Origin: CAZPHU01 sp964419255
GTDB taxonomy: Bacteria > Fibrobacterota > Chitinivibrionia > Chitinivibrionales > CAYFVL01
NCBI GenBank assembly: GCA_964419255.1
Contig: CAYQOU010000033.1
Coordinates: 1-44,136 of the forward strand
Length of the DNA: 44,136 nucleotides
Direction of reading: 5' to 3'
Shown: in pieces, positions 15,840 to 24,412 of the stretch
How positions within the stretch are numbered: position 1 is the stretch's first letter
Layout: each line of letters starts with the position of its first letter
Position numbers and translations under genes: made by a program
Notes under the pieces: generated by a model
Seen by the model: only the letters and a program-made list of their open reading frames with translations
What the model was told of the DNA's origin: nothing
The model's database searches: none

Positions 15840-18800
15840 TCACCTGATAATCGCCATTTTCCACATCTTTACTTCGGTTTTTCCCCTGTATTCAACCTCC
15901 AGGCGGCACCGGTAGATACCCGGCCCGAAATCCTTTATGGAGACCTGGTACTCGTTCCATCCGCTGAATGCCGGAAGGCTCTTTTCCTCCAATGCATGGT
16001 ATCCGGTGTAAGTGTATATGTCCATGCGCACACCACGCGCATCGTTTGACAGTTGATATTTGAAGGTCGTTTCATCATATCCTTTTACCGGATTTGGATA
16101 GTTATAGAAGTGCACAATCTTATCCCGTGTTTCTTCGGCTCCGGAACTCTCGGCTCCCGCAAATGCAAACGTCCGGGCACTGCTGAACCCTGCCTGAGGC
16201 CAGATAGCAGACTGGGGAAGCATACCCTCACCCATATTCCATCGATAGACCCATCCGGTGCTGGTTACGGCAAACAGATCCGTGGTGCCGTCACCGTCGA
16301 TATCGTGGACCACCGGGGATGCTCCGGAGGAGCCGCCGGTGGTAAGCGGCCACTGTGACACCCTTATTGTTCCGGTATAGTTCGTATTACGGGTAAATGT
16401 TGGACGTTTAGCCGATGCTCCCAGAGCGTCAACAAACCCGCCGGGAGAGATGTAGGGAAGCACCACCGAGTCTCCGTAAACCATCAGCGAGTCAATAAAA
16501 GAAGATGTCAGTCCTGAGATGCTGTCTGCGCGATTGTCGGGAAGACTGTAATAGATGGTTCCCGTTTCCTGGTCCGAAGAATCTACGTCTGATACGGCAA
16601 AAGTCACGCGCTCTCCGGTAGGGGAGGCGTATAGCACGCGAAGCGAATCGGCTGCGCCCATGACTATCGGTGATGCATCAATGGTTCCGCGCTGGTACCA
16701 GTAACGGTTGTCAAGGTATGATGGCCAGGGAGGAAGGAGCGTTCCGCGCTCGTTGAGAACAAAAATGCCGTTTGTGCCGCCGATGACAATGTCAATAACT
16801 CCGTTGTCATCCACATCCGCCAGCGCAGGCGCAGAGCCGTTGAGGGGGAGAAGCGTTCTGTCTTTCTGGGCTTTTTCTTCCGGACTGTATGTCAACCCTG
16901 CCCAGTCGTTTGGGGTCCTATCCCATCCGGCTGCGGTACTCAGCTGTCCATCCGTGAGCTGTGCCATCCATAATCCCTGTCTGCTGTCGGAAATCAAAAT
17001 GTTCTGATCGACATCATCATCGGGGTTCAGGTCCGCTACAGTCAGGGTATATGGCGCAATGCCGGCACGTATACGATAGGAGGGTGCCGGCTGTTGTGCT
17101 CCGGGAGTGATGATTCGCAAAACGCCGTTACGGTGCATAACGGCAAGAGTGCCGGTTTCGGAATCGCTGACAGCCAGAGCAACAACCGGCGAGTCGTCGC
17201 TCGAGGAGTCGGCGGCAACCGTCTGGCCTTCACTGCTTCCTTGGCCATAAACGACACTGCCGTTAACGCAGCCAACAGCCCACAGATCCTCATGATAGTT
17301 GGTCACATAGGAGGATGCCGGTGAAGGCAGCCGTATCGAGTCTACTTCGACGATTGTACTGTCGTGATCACCATCCACCGAATGCAGCATGTAAAGCATT
17401 CCATTTTTTGACGGTATAAACAGCGATCCGTCTACGGTAGTGGGCATCGCAGCGGGTTGATCGATCTGGTAGAGATATCGGACTGAGTCGACCATCGCGG
17501 TATGATTATCTGTGGGCAAGCGTATCAGAGAGGTGGTAATGGCCGCTTTCAAGTTGCCGAAAGATTCGTACGCATTGGTACCGTTCGCCTGCCACAGATA
17601 CAATCGTCCCGCGGTATCCAGAATCGCCAGCTCAAGAGAGTCGCCGTTTTCGTAAACATCACAGATCGCCGGCTCGAAGTAGGAAGAGGCAACCATGCGT
17701 TTTGGCCACCCGGGAGAAGCCGGCGCGTCGGCGTTACGGGAGATGTTGAGTGTAAACACCGAATCAACATAATTGTTTACATAGTACTCATGCCCCTCAA
17801 GGTAGGAAAGCTCTGTTTTCTCCGGTAAATTAGGTATCGATAACTCGAGGTACGTATGTCCACCATCATTACTCCGAGTGGAGGGGCGGGTAAACGGTCC
17901 GAAACCCCTTACCGTGAAGTCTTTTTCATCCTCCCGATCCATCACCCGGTGTGGAAACACATCCTGTGCTCCACCGTAGTCGTAAACGGCGGAATAAAAG
18001 GACGTATACTCGACTCCCAGGTCTGTAACTCCGTCCGCCTCGACAAGCGATACCGCACGGTAGAGTGAATCGGCGTTCAGCAGGTTCAACTCAAACCGGT
18101 CCCGGACGACATTTTCGTCAATGTGCCAGACCAGCACGCCGGACGCGGGAAGACCGACATCGTAGTTTACCGCGGAATCCACCACATTTGGCAGGCCGCT
18201 GGCCATAACATTCTCATCCAGGTCGACGTGGTTGGAAGGCGAAAGCGGGCGTCTGCCGTTCAGATCAACGGTGGTATCGTAAATGAATGGATCCCTGTCG
18301 GTCAAGTTGCGTTGGCGGTTTTCGATAAGATAGTACTCATGATCGTTTATCGGTACGAGAACAATCGATGTGTCACCGGCTTGCGCCGCGGATATGGCCT
18401 TTACCGTAACCGACGTTTCATCATCGACATCCACAACTGTCGGGGTATCCCATCCCATAAATGCCCGCACCCATGCGGAGGGCCAGGGAGGAATGAAACC
18501 GTTTGCGGTGGAATAGCCCGCAAAGTCCATGATACAAAACGCGCCGATTCCGGATATGCCGCTCATGGTTGAAAACAGGTCCGGGATACCGATCTGGCGA
18601 GCAACCTGATTGACCAGAATACCATGTATACCCCAGTTGAGGCCGTCCTGGTTGGATGTCTCCGATACCATCATAACCTCATCGATAAGAATATCTGAAT
18701 TTGTGGATGGGCGAACACCACCCCGATTGGCATCCAGCGAGTCGATCTGGAAACCGATTGAATCGGCAAAGTGAGTGAAAAAATCGGTCGATATGAATGC

Positions 18801-19616
18801 ATCTATCATATCGGAGGGAGTGTCGGCCTCATAGGCGCCGCCGGTTCCGCCATCGGTCAGGTATGAGGCTCCCGCATGGATCAGAAGAATTCCGGTTCGC
18901 CTTCCCAGTGAGTCTATCAGCACTCCGGCGGAATCTCGCAGCCCCCGAAACGGCGACATATTTCCGTTATCGGTGGTGTCGGCCGCGACAAGCGCATCCC
19001 TGACAAATTCCATTAACGCCTGCGTACGCCGGTTGTAATACTCATCCCAGCTTTCTTTACCCCGCTTTACACCCGGAGAATACCTGACCATCTTGCCGGG
19101 CACCGTATAAGCGAACCGATCGTTTCCATCATGCGGATAGATGGAATAGCTTATTTTCATCCGCCCGCGGGATACTTTATCGTAATAGTTTCTGACAAAG
19201 TCAAGCTGACGCTGAAAGTAGTCATAATCGTGGGGCAGATCATCATAGACATACTCATCCCCGCCGTTTTCGGGGTAATACTCATATTCTTCTACATCAT
19301 CACGGGTACCCTGATTGCCTTCGAAGATCCCAAACTTTCCGTTTCCTGTGGTGTAGGATGAGCTGTCAAGCTGAAAATCCACCAGTATTGCCCGTATATG
19401 AAGCTCCGCGGTGTCGCCGACGCTTCGCCCCAGCAGACTCCAGGGATGACGTATACCGGTGGCACTGCTTAATGCGTTGCGGCTTACGCCTTTGAAAAGA
19501 TAGGGGTGAGCACCCTTTGGCCCTCCCACAATATCTTGCGGATCGTAAGATGCCCCAAAGATTAGGGATGTCAGTGTCAGTATGCATCCCGTGATAGAAA
19601 CAGCTGTTTTTTTCAT
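15840..19616 (-). CDS. M6 peptidase-like secreted protein, catalytic residues lost, with sorting domain
   Basis: A 1258-aa secreted protein with a signal peptide (1-22). Residues ~70-395 follow the M6 (immune inhibitor A-like) metallopeptidase layout: RAILVDF, FVRNYYDKVSRGRMKI, then GIPDLFSTMSGISGIGAFCIMD and PSAWVRAFMGWD. At the place of HEFGHxLG the protein reads NQVARQIG (336-343), so both zinc His and the catalytic Glu are absent and the domain should be inactive as a protease. Residues ~640-1165 contain FG-GAP/VCBS-like units (DVDDNGVIDIVIGG, DIDGDGTTDLFAV). The end (1171-1258) is a type-A sorting domain starting YNYPNPVKG. It probably acts as a binding or adhesion protein on the surface. 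Its gene lies between a PorV-type barrel and the peptidase-barrel gene. Confidence 0.85.
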   Translation of the reverse strand: MKKTAVSITGCILTLTSLIFGASYDPQDIVGGPKGAHPYLFKGVSRNALSSATGIRHPWSLLGRSVGDTAELHIRAILVDFQLDSSSYTTGNGKFGIFEGNQGTRDDVEEYEYYPENGGDEYVYDDLPHDYDYFQRQLDFVRNYYDKVSRGRMKISYSIYPHDGNDRFAYTVPGKMVRYSPGVKRGKESWDEYYNRRTQALMEFVRDALVAADTTDNGNMSPFRGLRDSAGVLIDSLGRRTGILLIHAGASYLTDGGTGGAYEADTPSDMIDAFISTDFFTHFADSIGFQIDSLDANRGGVRPSTNSDILIDEVMMVSETSNQDGLNWGIHGILVNQVARQIGIPDLFSTMSGISGIGAFCIMDFAGYSTANGFIPPWPSAWVRAFMGWDTPTVVDVDDETSVTVKAISAAQAGDTSIVLVPINDHEYYLIENRQRNLTDRDPFIYDTTVDLNGRRPLSPSNHVDLDENVMASGLPNVVDSAVNYDVGLPASGVLVWHIDENVVRDRFELNLLNADSLYRAVSLVEADGVTDLGVEYTSFYSAVYDYGGAQDVFPHRVMDREDEKDFTVRGFGPFTRPSTRSNDGGHTYLELSIPNLPEKTELSYLEGHEYYVNNYVDSVFTLNISRNADAPASPGWPKRMVASSYFEPAICDVYENGDSLELAILDTAGRLYLWQANGTNAYESFGNLKAAITTSLIRLPTDNHTAMVDSVRYLYQIDQPAAMPTTVDGSLFIPSKNGMLYMLHSVDGDHDSTIVEVDSIRLPSPASSYVTNYHEDLWAVGCVNGSVVYGQGSSEGQTVAADSSSDDSPVVALAVSDSETGTLAVMHRNGVLRIITPGAQQPAPSYRIRAGIAPYTLTVADLNPDDDVDQNILISDSRQGLWMAQLTDGQLSTAAGWDRTPNDWAGLTYSPEEKAQKDRTLLPLNGSAPALADVDDNGVIDIVIGGTNGIFVLNERGTLLPPWPSYLDNRYWYQRGTIDASPIVMGAADSLRVLYASPTGERVTFAVSDVDSSDQETGTIYYSLPDNRADSISGLTSSFIDSLMVYGDSVVLPYISPGGFVDALGASAKRPTFTRNTNYTGTIRVSQWPLTTGGSSGASPVVHDIDGDGTTDLFAVTSTGWVYRWNMGEGMLPQSAIWPQAGFSSARTFAFAGAESSGAEETRDKIVHFYNYPNPVKGYDETTFKYQLSNDARGVRMDIYTYTGYHALEEKSLPAFSGWNEYQVSIKDFGPGIYRCRLEVEYRGKTEVKMWKMAIIR

Positions 19617-19736
19617 AAGAATTGTCGCATGCTGGAAAGTTGATTCATATGGCTCTGTGAAGGTAAAGAAATCATATCAGAGGCCGGACAAAGCAGAAGC
19701 ATTGCCCGGCCGGTTAAAAAAAGAGATTCAGCACCT

Positions 19737-22100
19737 TTATAAACTGAATTTGAATGATGCCCGCCACTGCTGATGGCGCGCCGGTGATCCCTCGGGTGAA
19801 TGGATATAAGACCAGTCGAAATCCATATTACCGTAATGCAGGCCGATACCTACATTGAATTCTTTTCTTGATCCCGCATCATCATGCATATATCCCAGGC
19901 GCAGGGCCAAAAAATTTACGTACCAATATTCCAGCCCGACATGCCCGATAACCTCCGAAAGCTCTTCCTTTGCTTTGTCGAACAAACTCTGATCATCTTC
20001 CATCTTTATAAGATCGGTATAAAATGCCTTCCAAAACGGGTCGGGTCTTTTTTCGAGGTAGGACTTTACAATCTCCCGATCGAAATCAGCTACCGCCGTC
20101 AGGCTGTGCAGCGGAGTCTCGAAAAAGGTGTATGCGGCGCCCAGCCGCAGAGTAAAGGGAATCGGATCCGCATCCTCACGATTGATGTAGAAGATCGAAG
20201 GGCCCATGTTTTGCATATTGAAGCCAAGGTCGAAATTTTCGAAGAACAGATTTCGCTTAAGCACCGAAGCATCGATGGCAAAAGTCTGCCCGACACCTTC
20301 ACCATTGGGTCCGTAACCGCTTGCCAAAGCACTGTGGATGTACTTGACATTCATACCAAAGGACAGATCCTCCTTGATAGGCAGACCATAGCTGAGATAG
20401 AATACACCCTCCCAGGCGCGTGCCTCTCCCAGTTCGCGTCCCAGTTCGTCAGTCCACTCATTTACTCCGAAATTCAGGAAATTTGCGGTAAGACCGATCG
20501 TTCCCCAGTCCTCGGTGGGAAGAACAAAGGATGTGTACACGTGCCACAGATCGGAGATGTCGAAGGCGGGAAGCAGTGGCTCGTAGGCGATCAGAAACTG
20601 CAGATCGGCCTTGTCATACTGGTTAACCGCTTTTTCCGTAGCCAGCCAGACATCTTTTCCATGCACCGCAACACCAACCACATTGTTTCCTTTCAGCGCG
20701 TTTTTGGCGTGAAACACCTTCCAGGTCGGAGGTTTGCGGCCCATTTTGCCGTCTTTGCCCGACGTGGTGCCACCGGCAGTATAGCTGATAGCTCCGTCAT
20801 CGGTTCCGATCCATACCTTACCGGCACCATATTCGGCAATATCGCTGACCGTACTTTCCGGAAATTTGTACCGCTTCCATGCGGTCTGCGAATAGATCGT
20901 TACACCGTCGGGGCCACCAATCCACAACTTGTTTTCTACATCATAGAGAAGTGCCGTCACATGCTTATTTAGTAAACCGTCGGCCGTATCGAAAACCGTC
21001 CAGCTCTCATCCTTTTTCTGAGCCAGCCCCGAGGGGGTACCCACATACAGGGTGTTACTGGCGGCAAAAGCAATGCTTGTAACAAGCGCCGCAGGTAGAC
21101 CGTTTTGGGTGGTGTAGGAATTCCACTTTCCCTGCGAAAGAACCGCCAGCCCCTTGTCCGTTCCCACGGCGATTTCACTGTGCGGCCCTATGGCAATGGC
21201 GGTAACCGTATTTGACGGCAGTCCGTCGACCATGGAAAAGTATGACCATGACAGGCCGTCATAACGCCACAGACCACGGGTGGTACCAACCCACACCCGT
21301 TCCGATTCGTCTACGGTCAAGGCGGTAACACTGTCGGTGACCACGATATCGAAAGGAACCTTTACTTCGACAAGCTCATCGAAATCGGTATCCGTCATTT
21401 CAAACACGGCGGTAAGCGAGTCGGAGAGAACATCGGCGGAAGCCGAATCTAGCTGTGAAGCGATTAAACCATAGATTTGAGCGGCGTTTTGTTGTTCGCT
21501 CGAAAGATCAAGTATTGCTTCGGCAAGCTTTTGGGCGACCGACTGCTTATCTTGCACCGAATCCGCTATCGCCGGAGAAAGCGCGGAGACAAGAAAATCG
21601 GATTTCTTCCGACCGATACCGTTTACCTCTTTCAGACGATACATCGCCTGGGCAATAAGCTTTTCGTCATCAACGTCAACAAACTTTTTGACGATAGACT
21701 CCAGATCGTCGCCCTCCTGGATCACATACGGCTCATACGTTTCCCATACGTTTCCGTTGTAGCGCCGTACGCCCCGATTAGTGCCGATCCACACCCGTTC
21801 TTTCTGCCCGAAATCCAGTCTCTTTTTGGATGCCACATCGGTGATAACGATATCCTGCTCAAGCGTATGGGCTTTCCACGCATTGGCCAGAGGAGACTGC
21901 CCAAGCCCCGCCGGGTTATAGAATGTCGCCTGCGCATCATCGGCAAGCCCGGTGAACGTTTCGCCCATACCGGTAGAACGAGCGCCGGGAGGAAACACCA
22001 ATGTAATAACCGCTGATTCTCCCACGCCGGCCTGTACGGCAACCGTATAGATACAGAGCAGGGAGATTATTGAACGTAAACCGGTTCGAGTTATTGACAT
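19737..22100 (-). CDS. PorV/PorQ-family barrel protein with inserted beta-propeller
   Basis: A protein of about 787 aa. ATG 22100 gives a signal peptide (MSITRTGLRSIISLLCIYTV...). Residues 35-71 carry the PorV/UPF0164 signature GARSTGMGETFTGLADDAQATFYNPAGLG. From ~100 to ~495 the barrel is interrupted by two-component-regulator-type propeller repeats (VWIGTNRGVRRYNG, VWVGTTRGLWRYDG, LWIGGPDGVTIYS, VWIGTDDGAISY), with a helical insert at ~128-256 containing a helix-hairpin-helix-like KEVNGIGRKKSDFL. The C-terminal ~270 residues return to a barrel with alternating aromatics, ending WRASFKFSL. PorV proteins shuttle T9SS cargo or act as outer-membrane transporters. A propeller inside one is unusual. 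The gene starts 15 nt after the MuF-like gene's stop, so the two are probably co-transcribed. Confidence 0.8.
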   Translation of the reverse strand: MSITRTGLRSIISLLCIYTVAVQAGVGESAVITLVFPPGARSTGMGETFTGLADDAQATFYNPAGLGQSPLANAWKAHTLEQDIVITDVASKKRLDFGQKERVWIGTNRGVRRYNGNVWETYEPYVIQEGDDLESIVKKFVDVDDEKLIAQAMYRLKEVNGIGRKKSDFLVSALSPAIADSVQDKQSVAQKLAEAILDLSSEQQNAAQIYGLIASQLDSASADVLSDSLTAVFEMTDTDFDELVEVKVPFDIVVTDSVTALTVDESERVWVGTTRGLWRYDGLSWSYFSMVDGLPSNTVTAIAIGPHSEIAVGTDKGLAVLSQGKWNSYTTQNGLPAALVTSIAFAASNTLYVGTPSGLAQKKDESWTVFDTADGLLNKHVTALLYDVENKLWIGGPDGVTIYSQTAWKRYKFPESTVSDIAEYGAGKVWIGTDDGAISYTAGGTTSGKDGKMGRKPPTWKVFHAKNALKGNNVVGVAVHGKDVWLATEKAVNQYDKADLQFLIAYEPLLPAFDISDLWHVYTSFVLPTEDWGTIGLTANFLNFGVNEWTDELGRELGEARAWEGVFYLSYGLPIKEDLSFGMNVKYIHSALASGYGPNGEGVGQTFAIDASVLKRNLFFENFDLGFNMQNMGPSIFYINREDADPIPFTLRLGAAYTFFETPLHSLTAVADFDREIVKSYLEKRPDPFWKAFYTDLIKMEDDQSLFDKAKEELSEVIGHVGLEYWYVNFLALRLGYMHDDAGSRKEFNVGIGLHYGNMDFDWSYIHSPEGSPARHQQWRASFKFSL

Positions 22101-22114
22101 AATCAATTTCACTT

Positions 22115-22708
22115 TCAGGTCGGTTTCAGAATACTTTCCCAATGGGGAAGAGGTGGTAATTTTCCATCAGGAATGAAAGATTGAATGCCGATTTCGGTGG
22201 TTTCATGAAGATCTTCAGTGCCGTAGTATGCCTTGAATCTACACTGGCAGCCGATATGAAACGGGGGCACGATCTGAGGGTTTTTAAATATCTGTTCGCG
22301 GGTCACGAAAAAGCCCTTCCCGATACACTCTCTGCAGATTGTATCACTCTTGGGTATTTCGTAGAAATAAAACTCAACCCCTCGCTTGTCTCCCTCTTCG
22401 ACTTCCACAATGTTTCTCTCGATCATCTCGTCCCATCCACGGACCAGTGAATCGATCTCCTGTTCCGAAAAGACATCCGTATTTTCTTTTACGTTTTGGT
22501 CGGATAAATATTGGCGTATCTGCTCGGATGGTTTTTTTAATCGATTGACCTGCTCGCGTGGCGAACGGCGAACAATAGAGTAGATCCCACTGGCGTGCAT
22601 AACGTTCTGATCGGCTTCTTCGGGCAGTTTCTCTTCTGAGATGCTCAAACGTACGGCAATGAGGATCAGTATCAAAAAGAAAATGATACCGATAAGGGCA
22701 TACAACAT
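22115..22708 (-). CDS. Membrane-anchored protein with MuF-like Cys/His motif
   Basis: A 197-aa protein. One N-terminal membrane helix (residues 2-21) is followed by a charged helical stretch (25-105) and a compact C-terminal domain. The motif SDTICRECIGKG (C125, C128) ... PPFHIGCQCRF (H151, C154, C156) matches the TCxxC...PPxHxxCxC arrangement at the end of phage Mu F / SPP1 gp7 minor-head proteins, a probable zinc site. No other phage gene is near, so it is more likely a cellular membrane protein using the same knuckle. ATG 22708 has GGAG 6 nt upstream. It heads the surface cluster and is separated by 15 nt from the PorV-propeller gene. The function is unknown. Confidence 0.7.
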   Translation of the reverse strand: MLYALIGIIFFLILILIAVRLSISEEKLPEEADQNVMHASGIYSIVRRSPREQVNRLKKPSEQIRQYLSDQNVKENTDVFSEQEIDSLVRGWDEMIERNIVEVEEGDKRGVEFYFYEIPKSDTICRECIGKGFFVTREQIFKNPQIVPPFHIGCQCRFKAYYGTEDLHETTEIGIQSFIPDGKLPPLPHWESILKPT

Positions 22709-22777
22709 CAGGCGCTCCGATAGTCAAAGAATGAATAATCAGGAGCCGGACCCTGTTTCGCCCGACTCCAACTCCTA

Positions 22778-24001
22778 TCACATATGCTGGACGATCGCTT
22801 CGCCGAAAGCCGAACAGCTGACGGTCTGGGCATCATCCATCAGGCGGGCAAAATCGTATGTCACCGTACGGGCGGCAATCGCACCTTCCATGCCCGTAAG
22901 GATGAGGTCGGCGGCTTCGTTCCAGCCCATATAGCGTAACATCATCTCACCAGACAAAATAACCGACGACGGATTGACCTTGTCCAGGCCTGCATACTTG
23001 GGGGCAGTGCCATGGGTGGCCTCAAATATTCCGATACCCGTCTCATAGTTAATATTACCACCCGGGGCGATGCCGATGCCACCTACTTGTGCGGCAAGTG
23101 CATCGGAGATGTAATCTCCATTGAGATTGAGGGTGGCAACCACCTCATATTCTGCCGGACGGGTAAGGATCTGCTGTAAAAATGCATCCGCAATGACATC
23201 CTTTATGATAATCTCGCGTCCCTCCACCGAGATCACCTGCCAGGGGCCTCCCTGATAGTCCTTCGCCCCGTACTCCTTTTTCGCCAGTGCGTAACCCCAG
23301 TCTCTGAAACTTCCCTCGGTGAATTTCATGATATTGCCCTTATGCACCAGCGTCACGCTGCCGCGACCGTTTTTGATCGCATAGTTGATGGCCGCACGGG
23401 TCAGGCGCTCGGTTCCTTCCCGCGAAACCGGCTTGATACCGATTCCCACGCTCTGAGGGAAACGGATCTTGGCGAAACGCTCCGGATACTGTTTCTTGAA
23501 CATCTCCAGAAAGGCCGACGTATCCTCCTCACCCTCCTGAAACTCAATACCCGCATAGATATCTTCGGTATTTTCGCGAAAGATGACCATGTCCACCGCA
23601 TCCGGCTTCTTTACCGGGGAGGGGACACCCGTGAAATATTTGACCGGCCGCAAACATACATAAAGATCGAGTTTCTGACGGAGCGCCACATTGATACTGC
23701 GGATCCCTCCACCCACTGGCGTGGTCAGCGGGCCCTTGATACCGATGTGATGGCTGCGAAAAGCCTCTACTGTATCCTCAGGAAGCCAGCTCTGGGTCTG
23801 ATTGTACGCCTTTTCACCGGCAAGAACCTCTTTCCAGGTTATTAGTCGATTACCACCATAGGCTTTTTCCACGGCCTTATCAAAAACAAATTGCGATGCT
23901 TTCCAGATATCCGGCCCTGTTCCGTCTCCTTCGATGAAAGGAACGATCGGATTTGCGGGTACCTGTAGTTTGCCATCACTTAATGTAATCTTCTCGGGCA
24001 T
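22778..24001 (-). CDS. icd: Isocitrate dehydrogenase, NADP-dependent
   Basis: A 407-aa homodimeric TCA enzyme converting isocitrate to 2-oxoglutarate and CO2 with NADPH formation. FIEGDGTGPDI (22-32), the substrate loop TPVGGGIRSINVALRQ (94-109; S102 corresponds to the regulatory Ser113 of E. coli) and NLNGDYISDALAAQVGG are present. NADP specificity is indicated by K335 and Y336 in HGTAPKYAG and by Y382 and R386 in VTYDFARLM. Length is close to the E. coli enzyme (416 aa). AAAAGGAGC precedes the ATG. No isocitrate dehydrogenase kinase/phosphatase gene is in the window. It is a single-gene unit; a possible promoter lies at 24083-24111. Confidence 0.96.
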   Translation of the reverse strand: MPEKITLSDGKLQVPANPIVPFIEGDGTGPDIWKASQFVFDKAVEKAYGGNRLITWKEVLAGEKAYNQTQSWLPEDTVEAFRSHHIGIKGPLTTPVGGGIRSINVALRQKLDLYVCLRPVKYFTGVPSPVKKPDAVDMVIFRENTEDIYAGIEFQEGEEDTSAFLEMFKKQYPERFAKIRFPQSVGIGIKPVSREGTERLTRAAINYAIKNGRGSVTLVHKGNIMKFTEGSFRDWGYALAKKEYGAKDYQGGPWQVISVEGREIIIKDVIADAFLQQILTRPAEYEVVATLNLNGDYISDALAAQVGGIGIAPGGNINYETGIGIFEATHGTAPKYAGLDKVNPSSVILSGEMMLRYMGWNEAADLILTGMEGAIAARTVTYDFARLMDDAQTVSCSAFGEAIVQHM

Positions 24002-24082
24002 TGTTTCAAGCTCCTTTTAGAATAAATACTCGGGGAGAATTCGGCGGCGATTTCGACGTTATGACCGCTGGATTGGATGTTT

Positions 24083-24111
24083 AAAATACGATATAAGAGC
24101 TCAAATCACAA
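24083..24111 (-). promoter_or_regulatory. Possible promoter of icd
   Basis: On the minus strand TTGTGA (24106-24111), a 17-nt spacer and TATTTT (24083-24088). Each hexamer matches consensus at 4 of 6 positions. It lies about 80 nt upstream of the icd ATG. Confidence 0.4.
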
Positions 24112-24120
24112 GAGAAAGTA

Positions 24121-24149
24121 TTGACAACGCAGATAGCTACATATAATTT
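24121..24149 (+). promoter_or_regulatory. Promoter of tRNA-Gly
   Basis: A perfect TTGACA (24121-24126) followed by overlapping -10 candidates: TATAAT at 24142-24147 (15-nt spacer) or TAATTT at 24144-24149 (17-nt spacer). The tRNA begins about 20 nt downstream. Confidence 0.7.
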
Positions 24150-24169
24150 AAGAATCCATGTATAATTGA

Positions 24170-24244
24170 GCGGGAATAACTCAGTGGTAGAGTGTCACCT
24201 TCCCAAGGTGAAGGTCGCGGGTTCGAATCCCGTTTCCCGCTCCA
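24170..24244 (+). tRNA. tRNA-Gly (anticodon CCC)
   Basis: A 75-nt cloverleaf. The acceptor arm GCGGGAA pairs with TTCCCGC. The D-arm contains CTCAGTGGTAGAG. The anticodon stem TCACC/GGTGA has loop TTCCCAA, giving anticodon CCC (reads GGG). The T-arm is CGCGGGTTCGAATCCCG. The discriminator is T and CCA is encoded. It has its own promoter (24121) and terminator (24281). Confidence 0.95.
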
Positions 24245-24280
24245 GCAGACACAGGCGATACGGTCGAAAACTATATAAAC

Positions 24281-24309
24281 AAAACGCGGTAACGCGTTTT
24301 TTTTTTTTT
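24281..24309 (+). terminator. Terminator of tRNA-Gly
   Basis: AAAACGCG (24281-24288), loop GTAA, CGCGTTTT (24293-24300), continuing into an uninterrupted T-run to 24309. Confidence 0.9.
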
Positions 24310-24353
24310 GCAGATTGCAAACGGCTGCACACCTCACCGAGTACCAAAACAAG

Positions 24354-24380
24354 AAAAGACCCGCCGTAAGCGGGTCTTTT
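24354..24380 (-). terminator. Bidirectional terminator at the end of the Gld-like operon
   Basis: A perfect 11-bp stem AAAAGACCCGC (24354-24364) with GCGGGTCTTTT (24370-24380) and a 5-nt loop, giving T-tracts on both strands. It lies 33 nt beyond the DUF4340 stop and also backs up the tRNA terminator. Confidence 0.88.
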
Positions 24381-24412
24381 CCTTCCATTATCAAAACAAT
24401 CTATCCTCTTAC

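Noticed and set aside
19884..20972. Long antisense open frame (362 codons) opposite the PorV-propeller gene
   Set aside because: It lies entirely within a well-supported gene, has no recognisable domains and no ribosome site. The same applies to long antisense frames at 2975-3772, 27885-28895 and 31677-32552.
22115..22708. Prophage remnant
   Set aside because: Only the Cys/His motif is phage-like; no portal, terminase, integrase or other phage gene is nearby, and the protein has a membrane anchor.
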